64,000 nucleotides of DNA from Rhipicephalus microplus (Eukaryota; Arthropoda; Arachnida; Ixodida; Ixodidae): contig NC_134700.1 in NCBI RefSeq assembly GCF_043290135.1, forward strand, positions 239,205,588-239,269,587, written 5' to 3'. Below the pieces are notes generated by a model. The model saw nothing but the letters and a program-made list of their open reading frames with translations. It was not told the DNA's origin and ran no database searches. Positions 14,557 through 25,915 of this stretch are shown in pieces. The translations under genes and the position numbers were made by a program. Position 1 is the stretch's first letter, and every line of letters begins with the position of its first letter.

Positions 14557-17500
14557 GTATACAGAAAGGCGAAATAGGCACATGGCAGTTCTCTTCACCA
14601 GAACATCGCGAATAAGCTAGTGAATCTGAAAAATGCGTACAATAAAAAGAAAAAAAAGCACTGATAGAGGAAATTGAGATGCACTTGACCGAAAAAAAAA
14701 ACTGGGGAATGGGGGGATTTCAAAAATACTTTTTAAATGATACAGATGCATACTAAGTAGGTGAAAGTGTTACGTCACGCTAAATTATTAAGTAGTAGCG
14801 GTAACTGGTATTTCAGCATCTCAGTTCCATATTTGGTTCGCGTTTTGGGTAACGTCGAGGCTTCAGGAACCTTAGAAGTTCGAATATGCTCAGCGTTAGT
14901 TAGCTCTGACAACTTTGTGAAAAATGTGTCTTCATTTTACACTACTGATTCGATAACGGATAGATATAAAAAATCATTTCGATATGCTGTGAACAAGGCT
15001 GTCATTTCTGTAACAGAATTAGTTGAACTGTATTGAAGAATACGTACGTTCTTAGACGTACGCCTATTGTGCACGTGCGTTTTTACAAGCAAGGCATGAA
15101 AGCGTCGTGGTTAGATCAAATTAGCGGCTCTTCCACAACAATCTTTCGCGGTTTGGTTTTTTTTTTCTTCCACCTGCCATGCTTTCTCTTCCTGGTGTCT
15201 GAATTATTTCTCTCTGTACATCATTCTTTCGTCAAGATCCTTACTCCCACTGTCTACACATTCGTTCTGCCATATAGATGAGCTATGTTTGCTTTCGCCT
15301 TCTCACAGGCACACGTAATTTGAATAGCGACAAACATACACGTTCGGGAAATAAAAGCATGCAAGTACGAAGGGATGTGTCACAATGCCACCGATAAACA
15401 TGCATACTCGATTTAACAAGAAAACAGTGTATATCAGTGTGCTGACGTTAACGGGTGTATAGAATGCAGTAATAGTGACGTTTCAGGCCAGCTCAATGCA
15501 TTTAGCGCTGGCGGCAATGTTCGGGTCAACAAGTCGTTTAGAAGTTCGCCACTACTACGAAGTTGTGACACGTTTTTTTTTGTTTGTTTTCGTGGGCCAC
15601 CTACGACAACTGTAGCCTCAAATAGGTGATAGTGCGTAGAAAAAAAAAGCACGTTCAGTAAGAGGTCCAAAAGAGCGCTCTGGTATAGTATAAATTTTCG
15701 GTAAACACAACGGGCTATAATGACTGGCATCGTAGAAAGGAGTTTTAGTGGTGATTAGCATGCACCGGTATTTGTGTTATCTGTCCTTTTACAGTGTTGT
15801 AACTATCCTTATTGGCGGAAGCAATATGTAGTTGCAAAGAACTGCTGAGCATGTATAGATTTGAAAACGAACATACTAATTCTAATAACTTTATATACAG
15901 TGGTTGTTTCGCATTTTGTGTCTGCCCCAGAAAAAAGCCTTTTTTTCTTGAGTATTTCATGGAGGCCCATCTTTGGTCCACCATGATTATCCCATATCAT
16001 GTGCAACCACTCAAGTGTAAGACAATCTTACGTAAGTGATAGTACTTGATAATATATCAGAATATTGGCAGACCAGCTTATAAAAATACGCGAGCTTTGA
16101 AGGAGCGTGTCATCATAGGGAACTATTGGCCACGATAAGGGCATTCAATAAACGAAGTATGCAGTTTGCACCATTCGTAATGAGCGCAAGCATGCGGAGG
16201 CATGTGATTGGAAAGGGTATACTTTCGGGAATTTCGAAGAGCTTTGTTACGCAAGGTCTACAAGATACGCCTTCATTAAGCATGTTGTCTGACAAATCGT
16301 TCTGATTTTTCCTACCGTTTTGCATACCTTTATAGCAATGAAGCCTAAAACAGATTTATCACTTCGTCGTTGACTTTGCGACAGTAAAGTACCGCCATAT
16401 TTTGCGCAACCCTCTTGCATCACTGTAATGGCACAGAAAAATATAGCTATTCATTAATAATAAAAAGTAATTACGAGCTTCAATTACATTATGAAATCAA
16501 GCACATTAAAGGGCACCTCTTTACGTCTCGGTTGAGTAATCTCTGATCACAGACTCTAGCTTGAGTGCAACTGCTTTTCACTGCCTATACAGTTACCCAA
16601 CCTAAAGCCAACGAAATTGAAATCTTTTTTTAGTTGTTCCTCGCGTGTCTCGCTGCCTCATCACGAGTATAGTTCGACCAAGCACAACGGCAGATGAGAG
16701 GCAAGGCTTTGTTTTTCTTTTAAGCTCAGCTGTCTCTCGTGTCACCTGAGCCATTCTACGTACAATGAACAGTATTGCAGCCAGTGCAATCAGCGGTGCG
16801 TGACGCAACGCAGCACTCGAGTATTGGGAAGACGTAGCCACCAAGAATATAGACTTTATACGTTGACTCTTTATTTAGTTTGAAACTTTGTGAATGTTAT
16901 TTTGCATAAAAGCTAAGATCAGCCTAATGGATGGAGCAAGACGTTGCATTACTTGCATAATATATGTGAGGGTCGTGTTCCTTGGTACACGTGGTCTGGT
17001 CTCGAATTGCTATAAGTAGGCTGGTCTGGGGCCCACGAATAAAATGTGCTTTTAATAAATATTATCCCTGCGGCTTCCGTCGGCTGCTGCAAATGTAGAG
17101 AGATGAAAAAAACTAGGAAGTTTTACAGTTTAATTAATGGGGTCTAAAGGGAACTGCGTTTCTTTCGATGTAGTGCTAGAAACACGGCTTGTCTCGCCAT
17201 CGTCTTAGGTTACACGCATTATTGCAAATGAGAGAAATTGATGCCATGGCAGCATCGTGATCTAGGCGAAGCCATGATCAAGTTTCGGCTGAAAGTAAGC
17301 AGAGGATATAAAAAGACATGGGCTTGAAGACATGCATGATATGCATTGTCTGAAACAATATCGGTAATTGCAGTCAGTATAATGGCCCACTTTCTCTCAG
17401 AAACCTATACTTGAAATGTGCGCAAGCTTTTAAACATTGAGAAAGGTTGCAGGATATTTCCAACTGATGAACCATGCTGATTACTTTTTCAAGGCACATC

Positions 17501-18699
17501 TGGGTATTTTTGATTATTGCATGGAGATAAATCACAAAAATAAAAAAGGAAAGCGGTTCGCTGAAGAAATCACTTGCAGTCACTTCCCACAGAATTCTAT
17601 CGATTCACTTTATATAGAAAGCTGATAGGCGATGTCGAGTCATAACTATATACTGCGAGTACTCAGGTTTTGAGTATTTTGAATATTAAAAGAATTTGGG
17701 ATTGTGGGATCTGGAAAATTGTTGTGCACATGTCAAGCGGGACGAAGTGCGCCGACGTATTTTTTATGTGTAGTGGCTATGTTTATATTGTGGGCTTACG
17801 AAGAATGTCGACTTCTGTGCCATTTAATTGGCAAGTAACGCTCTGATGTAACGTCAACAATCAGGTAAGAAGGCAAGCGTCAGTATTATTGAAACGAAAT
17901 GCACTTTACGATGTGATGATGTCATTATAATAAGTAACTTTTGTTAGCGTACTCTTCTAAAGTTTAGCAAGACTTAAATATAGCTAACTGAATCATGGCA
18001 ATACCAATTCAAAGTCAAGTATCGAGATATGTGATGTGAAAGATATAATTTCAGTTATTTCTCAGGGCACCACAGACGCGTAGCCAGAAATGTTTTTCGG
18101 GTGGGGGGAGGGGGCACCACCTTGATTTTGGCAGGGAAACCCCCTGGAAATGGCCAGTTTTCGCTCTAAAGATTTCAGAGGGGGGAGGGGCACGTGTTCG
18201 GCGTGCCACTGTTTGACTACACTCTTGGAGCACCACAATAGATATTGACTCAATATAAGTCTTGTGTCATAGGAGTACGTTTATTGCTTGGTTATCAGTT
18301 CAGAGAGCAAGCACAGCAACCAAAATCGACGTTGCACCAACACCGACTTTATGTCAACATAGGGTATTTTTTCAAAGCAGCTTCAAACATCGCGTGGCTC
18401 TGTTAGACACCATATATCTTTCTGCTAGAATGCATTACTGCCACGCAGAGCGCTGCGTTCCCTTTCTGCTGTGATTTTAAGTTTTATTCTTTGTGATCGT
18501 TGGGCCAACCTTGATGGTCGCGTTTGTTTCTTAACACCCACACATTTAAGAGATCAAAGTTCGCGCCTGTTCCCCACGTTCGACGACGTACGCGACAGGT
18601 TCTTGACGTGTTTCATGTCAATACTGGCCAATCTTTTTCATCAAATCCCCTTATGCACTCGCACCAATTTTTGTATACACCAAGGCGATCCCGTGAGCA
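14557..18699. other. Non-coding stretch, no gene supported
   Basis: Roughly 4.1 kb with only short overlapping open frames. An 80-codon minus-strand frame at 16602-16844 has a hydrophobic stretch but no recognised domain or splice context that I can defend. At 18060-18200 a G-rich segment (GGGTGGGGGGAGGGGG) followed by C-rich runs looks like an interspersed-repeat fragment of unknown family. Confidence 0.45.
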
Positions 18700-18707
18700 C
18701 CCAGACC

Positions 18708-18786
18708 TAGGCGGCTAGATAAATAGATACGTAGATAGGAACGCTCAAACCACCTTTTGTGCTTTCAGAAATGCTTCACATTTATT
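18708..18786 (+). repeat. Fragment sharing its end with the 147-bp repeat family
   Basis: GGCGGCTAGATAAATAGATAC and a downstream AAATGCTTCACATTTA match the right-hand end of the array at 50.5-51.25 kb (GGCGGCTAGATAGATAGATAC then AAATGCTTCGCATTTA). The shared, ordered pair suggests a common interspersed family of which only the terminus remains here. Confidence 0.55.
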
Positions 18787-19975
18787 AGGTTAAGTGCATT
18801 CTGAAGTATGATCAAGTATGAAGGATGTCTTTTTGTCCCACAACAATGACCGTTATCCGGCTTGCTTGTGCTTCCCTTTTCGAAAACTCTGCGCTGGCTA
18901 ATTTCTTATCAGAAATTTCATGTCATGCTGATAATGTGGTTGTCATTCGTAACTTGCAAGTTGAGGGTGCCCACAGCACTCCCTAGATTTCTGAGGCCTT
19001 CCTGATGGTTGCGTCATGTCACCCTTTGTGTCGACGCAGGTGCTGCGTTCTGACATTCCGGAGGGCGGAGTATCGCACTTGGTTCTACCTGTGTTCTAAG
19101 AGTCAGTAATGGGTGCAAGATAATATGCCTTCTCTTTGAGGAGCTTTTTGGGAACAAGCGATGCATTATGCACGTGATTTTAATATTGTAAAACGGAACC
19201 ATGCGACATCAGGTAAGCTTCACACCTGAGTGCACACACACACATGCACAAGGCGGCTGTTATTAACGCGCTACACATGAAACGCAATAAGCGTTGATAT
19301 ACTCTGCGAATAGCTGTTTTTTATTATTATTTAGCTGTGGAATACGCAAGACGTCATTCTAAAAAAGAAATAAAAAAACACCACAGTGATACGCGTGAAA
19401 TCACCTTCAGAGGTGTGTTTCTACATCGGCAACGAAAGAAAATTATATGTTTGTTTACTACTTATGTCTTACACCTTGCATCGAATCATGCGAATGCAGC
19501 TTTTTTGTTATTGTCGCAGTAACTTCTTACATAAAAAGCTTAGAATCAGAGGATAATTGCACACATCAACATGCAGCATATAGAACACCGACTAGAACAG
19601 GCGTAGTTTATGGCAGGAAGAAATATAAAAGCTATTTAACTGCATTTTGAGATAGATATAATTCTTGGCACTTCTCGTTTACCAATGCACCACCCTTTTT
19701 AGTGAATATTCTCCCGTAATACATGCTTCTTCATTGTTGTGTTGAAGCATTCTCATTATGTACAAAAAAAGTATTCCCTTTCAACAATTACGGCTGATGC
19801 AGCTAAGAATGAACATTCAAATAACCGATAAAGAAATGTTACAATTCTCTACCTTCGAGTGCACTGTTGGCGTGAAATACTTTTGCGTGAGATAGCTAGT
19901 AGCCACGCTTTCTTTCTTCGTGTCGGATAGAAAAAAGCGTAGCTGTCGGACACTTGGTCACATCGCATGCGGGAA
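18787..19975. other. Non-coding stretch, nothing recognised
   Basis: Only short open frames. A very short CA run lies at about 19233. Confidence 0.5.
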
Positions 19976-19990
19976 AGGAAGATGTAAAAG

Positions 19991-20363
19991 GGGACTCGCT
20001 CTCTGGATTTCGTGCCGACTGTTTGTGCCCCCGCGATCTCCCACGACAGCGCAGCTCTGGCCGACTGGCTCGCCCTACGCCATCTCCTGCCGCCGACAAG
20101 AGCTCTCGCCGAGTGGTACCCCGTCCTCGGACTCCTGTGACTGTGTCCATCTTTCATATCTCCTCCTTACTTCCGTCGTTTTCTGTCGTTCGCTGTCCCT
20201 GCGCATCGCTCTGTCCTTCCTCTCTCTATCTATTTAGCTTTTAATCCTATCATTTTAATCCCTCCTTACCCCCATCCCTTGTGAGCTACTGTTGAGGTGT
20301 CGCACTCTGATGCAGACAGTTACAAGGCTCACTTTTCTCTTCTTTTCTCTTTAAGAATCTCAT
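19991..20363 (+). mobile_element. 5'-truncated LINE 3' end with perfect 15-bp TSD
   Basis: The insert begins in GC-rich, coding-like sequence, passes into a pyrimidine-rich 3' UTR (CCCTCCTTACCCCCATCCC near 20260), then has GTGAGCTACTGTTGAGG, and ends after TTCTCTTTAAGAATCTC. It is flanked by the perfect duplication AGGAAGATGTAAAAG at 19976-19990 and 20364-20378. Short length with an intact 3' end is the normal outcome of target-primed reverse transcription. The LINE clade is uncertain; the tail differs from the GGTTAACC tails elsewhere in the window. Confidence 0.82.
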
Positions 20364-20378
20364 AGGAAGATGTAAAAG

Positions 20379-20879
20379 AGAAGATGTAAAAGAAGTAAAG
20401 ATGTTTGGAGGGCTTTGGAGCACATTATACTTGCAAGAAAAGAAACAGAAGACAAATTAAGATTATTGTAGCGAGAAAATAGACACCCTTTTTACTATAT
20501 CATTTCTCAGAAGGAGAAGGTCATCGAAATTCGGAGCCTACCACTTGAACGAAGGCGAAAGTTCATCTATTGTCCAGCTTTTCACGCTATTCCCAATAAA
20601 AGAGTTGGTTTTACATGCAGTTTGTTTTCTAAGAAGCGCCAGGTGCATGGGCAGCAATGCGAGGCTGTTCCGCGTGGCTTCGAGCAAACAGCATGCACTG
20701 CACAGGCCGGCTAAGAAGGTATCCCTTGCTGCTAGTGCATTTCAGCGGCGGCTCTATTCACCCATCAGTGGCAGTGCAGATAGAACCACCATGAATAATT
20801 GAACGTGGTATCAACGACTTCACCAGCGATGTTGCTATGGGAACTTCTTTTTTTTTGGGGGGGGGGGGGGGCACAAACG
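20379..20879. other. Non-coding stretch with a T/G homopolymer block
   Basis: An 85-codon plus-strand frame at 20545-20802 has no recognisable domain. Positions about 20847-20871 are a run of T followed by a run of G. Confidence 0.45.
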
Positions 20880-20892
20880 CTTGTTAATGTCG

Positions 20893-21129
20893 CCAGGCTG
20901 CGGTGGTCTAGTGGCTAAGGTACTCGGCTGCAGACTCACAGGTCGCAAGATCGAATCCCGGCTCCGGCACCTGCATTTCCGATGGAGGCGGAATTGTAGG
21001 CCCGTGTGCTCAGATTTGAGTGCACGTTAAAGAACCCCAGGTGGACGAACACTCCAGAACCCCCCACTACGGCGTCTCTCATAATCATATGGAGGTTTTG
21101 GGACGTTAAACTCCACATATCAATCAAAT
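20893..21129 (+). mobile_element. tRNA-derived SINE (Ruka-like) with 13-bp TSD
   Basis: The head contains GGTGGTCTAGTGGCTAAGG and a B-box region GGTCGCAAGATCGAATCCC. The body contains GTGCACGTTAAAGAACCCC, GGCGTCTCTCATAATCATAT and the terminal GGGACGTTAAACTCCACAT, followed by a short AATC tail. CTTGTTAATGTCG at 20880-20892 and CTTGTTCATGTCG at 21130-21142 are TSD arms with one mismatch, consistent with modest age. Confidence 0.9.
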
Positions 21130-21142
21130 CTTGTTCATGTCG

Positions 21143-21516
21143 AAAGGAAGCAGCCAGACTGCTGCTGTAGAGTATGTTAGCCTTGTGTCGTCCCAGTCAC
21201 CTGTCACTGCAGGCCGTGCGGCTTTCTCAACATCTTAATCGAATAGTACCAAACAAGCATGGAGTATAGTATGAAGGGTGCTTGTTTTATAGAAATGGGT
21301 GCTTATGTGTCTCGAAGCAAATATTAGCGGCGTGAAGGCGAGCAACTTTAATGCAGTCTTGTGCACTTCTACGCCCAGCACGGGCATTGTTTCATTCACT
21401 GCCCAGGTTTCTGGTACATGACACAACAGGCACAGTTCGAGTATACTAAAAATGCTTGTAAAGACGACAGTTTTTTTTTTGGATACTTCAACACATAAAT
21501 CTTGATAAGTATTTGC
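21143..21516. other. Non-coding stretch, nothing recognised
   Basis: No domain-bearing open frame or repeat family is visible. Confidence 0.5.
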
Positions 21517-21620
21517 CTAAGAGTACTACGCGCTAGAAAACACGGACGGAAAAAAGGCAACGACTGCACTTGTCCTTGTCTTTTTTCCCGTCTGTGTTTT
21601 TTACTGCGTAGTACTCTTAG
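21517..21620. repeat. Foldback element, about 45-bp inverted arms
   Basis: The left arm starts CTAAGAGTACTACGC at 21517 and continues through AAAACACGGACGG. The right arm, read on the minus strand from 21620, starts with the same CTAAGAGTACTACGC and continues through AAAACACAGACGG. Small indels interrupt the alignment after base 15. The two arms are separated by a short loop around 21565. The structure is a hairpin-forming foldback; no protein or TSD was found. Confidence 0.75.
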
Positions 21621-22165
21621 ATCACGTATCACCAACTGGCCCAATCGTCCAATTTAAGTATTTGTCTGTTTGTCTGTCTGTCAAATGAAGCGATTAAGCC
21701 AACCGCCGAAAGCTTGAACACTTCCTCAATGCCCAGCAATCTTGATATAGTCGTTGCGTTCATACTTGTGAACAAAAAGCAAATATTACATACATCTAAC
21801 AGGCAACATCAATACGTAAGTATCAGATGGCACGTTTATTCAGAGTATAAAGTGCATGGACAAGTAACTCTAAATACCCCGGTGTTTCTTAAGCTGCGCG
21901 GACAATGCGACGCAATGCGCGACAAAGCGCATGTTTCCTATACTTCGCAAAGACGACATTGCGCCGCCACCTACCAGTGGCTCTGCGTTCTACACAAGCT
22001 TTTCTCTCCAAGATTACTGGCAGACGGCATCCATATCTCACGCTGTGCAGACAAAAAACTATTGTCTTTCGACGACATTTGCAGTGAACCACGTAGATAC
22101 GCGGCCAATTTTGTGTGTGGTGTTTAAGCGGTTTGCGGGCTACGCAATTATCTGGTTGGTAAAGT
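21621..22165. other. Non-coding stretch, nothing recognised
   Basis: A 137-codon plus-strand frame at 21714-22127 overlaps other open frames on both strands in a GC-richer patch. It has no recognisable domain, so I do not call it. Confidence 0.4.
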
Positions 22166-22222
22166 ACTCACTCACTCACTCACTCACTCACTCACTCACT
22201 CACTCACTCACTCACTCACTCA
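22166..22222. repeat. (ACTC)n microsatellite
   Basis: About 14 uninterrupted ACTC units. Confidence 0.95.
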
Positions 22223-22725
22223 TTTGTGCAGAAACAAACAAGTGTCAGATAGAAATGCAGATCTACTATAGCTTGTGACAAGCTAAGAATAAAAAGTAAA
22301 GTGTACCACTCGCAATTTGTATTATAGGCATCCAACTGTGGCTGCTCATTACTGTGACGTAAGAGTCACGATGACCCAATGACGAATTCAGCTTGGTGCC
22401 GTTCGCGACGAGAGGTGATGTGCGGCTGCACCGAGAGCGTCAGGCATCCATTAGGTTTTCTGTGGTGTTTTATTCGTCAAGAAGAAGCTATTTCATCCAC
22501 TCGCCCTCAGCATCATCATCGTCAGCCGTCACTCGATGCTGACGTTTTTGATTTTGCAGCGTTTCAAATGCACCGAAGCGGCAGAGCTTCACCGTGCTCT
22601 ATCGGTCCGGCCACGTGAAGCAGCAACATTACGTCTTTTCTCTGCGTCACTAGGATGGCCACTCTCGACGATTGTCATCGTGGTCATTCGTGTTGAGTAT
22701 AAGGTGAAGGTGAAGTCTGAATAGG
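22223..22725. other. Non-coding stretch, nothing recognised
   Basis: Short overlapping open frames only. Confidence 0.45.
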
Positions 22726-22739
22726 CGCATGTGTGATTT

Positions 22740-22986
22740 GATTGATTTGATGGATTTGTGGGGTTTAACGTCCCAAAACGACCATATGATTATGAGAGAC
22801 GCGTAGTGGAGGGCTCCGGAAATTTTGACCACCTGGGGTTCTTTAACGTGCACCCAAATCTGAGTACACGGGCCTACAACATTTCCGGCTCCATCGGAAA
22901 TGCAGCCGCCACAGCCGGGATTTGATCCCGCGACCTGCGGGTCAGCAGCCGAGTACCTTAGCCACTAGACCACCGTGGCGGGGCAA
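22740..22986 (-). mobile_element. tRNA-derived SINE (Ruka-like), TSD with two mismatches
   Basis: Read on the minus strand it has the head GCCACGGTGGTCTAGTGGC, a B-box region GGTCGCGGGATCAAATCCC (one base off the usual TCGAATC), GTGCACGTTAAAGAACCCC, and the terminal GGGACGTTAAACCCCACA. Flanks CGCATGTGTGATTT at 22726-22739 and CGCATGGGCGATTT at 22987-23000 form a 14-bp TSD with two differences. Confidence 0.87.
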
Positions 22987-23000
22987 CGCATGGGCGATTT

Positions 23001-25559
23001 ACCGCCCGCAAAAGGTGTGGCATCAGCGTTGCCGCATGTGCGTGTGTGAGTGTGTTACTTGGGTGTCCAATGTGAGAATCTTGGTGAGAGTTTGTGATAT
23101 GCGCTGTGTTGTGCACCCATATAAGTGTTGTAAGTGCTGGCGAGGTGTGAGAAAAAAAAGCAACTGAGAGGACCTGCCAGCGTCACACAGTACGAGAGTA
23201 GAAAAACCAGGTGGGGAGAATATGCATTGGTGTATGCACTAAAAAGCCAACTGTCCTCATCGTGTATGTGCATGTGTGTGTAATTATTTTGACACGTGTG
23301 AATCGCCATAGCTGCATTATTCTAACAGAATCTATCACCACCAGCTCATAATTATGTGCCAGATTGAAGTGTCCGTTGCGTAAGCGCTTGTCTCACGCTC
23401 GAAGTACGAACGCCTTGCATGAAAAACACTGTGCGAGACTCATCGAACCGAGAAATAACGCAAGCTATGTAATATCTCTGCATCGATTGTTATCGATGCA
23501 GTAACCACGATCTATCCCGATCAGTTATATCGATCGTGATTGCCGCTGAAGCGACACCGCTTAAACTATTGTTTAGCGAAAAAAGAGAAACAATTCGTTT
23601 TTTAAGACAATGTGTCATCCTTAACAATATCTTATAACGAAGTCTTTTTATATAATCTTTTTCATTTTACCTGTATTGCGTCTTGCATTATGCGGAGAGA
23701 TAACTTATTTATAACAAATAAGAGTCCAATGAAAGAAAAAAATGAATGCACTGCACTCCCCCGTGAAAGCAGTCTGGTACGCAATTCACTCGCATTCCCC
23801 GGATAGAGAAAAAATCCTTGCCTGCACTGAAACACCTTCAACAGACACATTAATTGAAGGTAGGAAGCCCTGTTGCGGCAAAACTAGGCCCCGCTTTGAA
23901 AAACATGAATATGCAAGCGCTGATGGTGTGATGGCAACACAACGAAGTGCACGTTGTCGAACAAAAAAAAAAAAAAACAATTCACCGACAGCTTCTAGTC
24001 ACCGCCACTTTAGCCGCGTACGTGAGCCTTGGCCATTAACTTAACGACAACGTATGCAATCATTCCTACTGTTAAGCACAATGTGCGCTAGGCACTTTTA
24101 TTTCGATGAAACAAGACATCGAACGAAGCATTGGCGTTTACCACAAACATAATGACAAGTACGGTGATGCGAAACGCACATTCAGTATTCAAGGCAGCAC
24201 AAGCATCAAAATTCGTGAAGGCAACGTCAGATTGCTTCTCCATTCTTCGCTTCGAGTCATAGTTGCCATAGTTACAGAAGACAGCGAAGAAACCTGGCAG
24301 CAAAAGATAGAGTATGTAAAGTAAACGCAATGTGTGAGACAAGGGCCACAGAAAATAAAAAGGGTGGTATTCAACAATTGGCACACACCTTAAATGCTAG
24401 TTATAAACCTGGTCGGCTCATCTGGACACTTTTCTACTTGTATATCTAGTAAATGGTATGTTCTTATTCTATCGAGCAATTTTTTTTTGCATTATGAACA
24501 CCACGTTTTTTTTTCACAATCAAAAGCAAGGATTGACCTGTTGAAAATTTAAGCCCATAATATAGTCGAATCTTTGTTTTTTGGGTATTGCGACATAGCT
24601 AATGTAAAATCTAAGAACTTCCGTTACGTTGAGCAAAAGTTGAGCAATGCTGTCCGCTTTAGTTTGAAATTAGTACTACCATATCCGGTAAAGTTCAGTT
24701 GGAACTTTTTCGTATGCGCTTTACGAACACCATTCGCGTGAGAGCCTCTCAAGATGAAAGGTACGAGGCTCAGCGCTGAATGTTGTTGAGGCCCGAAAGC
24801 TTCTAAAATTGTATTACGAACGCTTGGAAGAGCCACCGGAGTCTCCTTACGACCAACAGTATCCAAACGGAGGCCCACTTGGTTGATGCTAGAGATGCGC
24901 ACCTATCACTGCCGACTTTTGTAGAGCTCAAGAAGTGCCTGAGTGCTTCCTGTTGCCAAAGTGGGTATTTGTGCAATCCGAATATCAGTCATGACAGGAA
25001 GCCAGAACAAATGCAATTGTGTAGCGCACTCTGGAAAGAGTGAGGTAGAGGACGCGGCCGCACGAGCATCAACCAATTGGCCAATAAGAGGTACGTGCGA
25101 CAACCTAAAAGAAAACAATCATAGCCGTCACGCGCACACGATACACACACTTCCAGTCCAAAAGCTTTCGCAACTGCATTCGTATTTGTTTTGCTTCTTG
25201 ATTCTTTTGACCTGCCCCTTCGCGATGTACGTTTCGTATACTGGCTATAATTATGTAAAGAAAAACTTGTTTCCTATTACACCATGGTTGCCAGCTATGG
25301 CTACTTTTTAGGCTGGTGAGGGGAGAAAAAACTGTGTTTGCTGCTTTTGGGCTACATTCTTGGTTCGTTCAATAAAAGCAAAGTATTTATATATTTTGAT
25401 GCCGCAGCCGCCAGCTTTCGAGAATACGGTATCAGAACATGACGCTGAAAGCATGTTCACGGCTCAAGAAACTCAATACAGGAAAAGAATACTGGATACG
25501 TGCCTAAAACTCGCACGAAAACATTTGTATGCAGACCCCCTATGGCTCAACGCGACAGT
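23001..25559. other. Non-coding stretch with a small palindrome
   Basis: No gene is supported. Positions 23478-23501 form a perfect 10-bp-stem hairpin (CTGCATCGAT, 4-base loop, ATCGATGCAG). A 122-codon plus-strand frame at 24943-25311 has a hydrophobic C-terminal part but no recognised domain, and I leave it uncalled. Confidence 0.45.
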
Positions 25560-25574
25560 AAACATTTTTATCTT

Positions 25575-25695
25575 TTCCTTTTCATTATTTTCCTTTCCCA
25601 CTACAAGTGTAGGGTAGGCCACCCAGCCAAAGCTTGGTTAAGCTTACTGCCTTTGCTTTTCCTTTCTCTCTCGCTCTCATTCTCTCCAAACTGTT
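25575..25695 (+). mobile_element. LINE 3' UTR fragment
   Basis: Contains AGTGTAGGGTAGGCCACCC, then GGTTAAGCTTACTGCCTTTGC, then a TCTC-rich tail. This order (a GTGTAGGGTAG block, GGTTAA, CTGCCTTTGC, CT-rich end) is the one seen in the other I-clade LINE tails in this window. No coding part is preserved. Confidence 0.6.
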
Positions 25696-25817
25696 ATTTA
25701 AACTGAAGAGGACAGTAAAAACACTCTGCATTCAGCACACTCGTCGCATATCGACACTACAAATGCTACGCCGAACGGAGTGTCACTGTTACTGTTTTTA
25801 ATTAGGTATTGACCGCA

Positions 25818-25818
25818 A

Positions 25819-25913
<95 letters not shown>
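25818..25913. repeat. (TA)n microsatellite
   Basis: Roughly 46 uninterrupted TA units. Confidence 0.98.

Positions 25914-25915
<2 letters not shown>

Noticed and set aside
16602..16844. An 80-codon minus-strand frame as a small membrane protein
   Set aside because: One hydrophobic stretch only, with no conserved feature or transcript evidence.
24943..25311. A 122-codon frame with a hydrophobic C-terminal part as a host exon
   Set aside because: No domain, no supporting splice sites and no homology I recognise. Open frames of this length are expected by chance in 64 kb.
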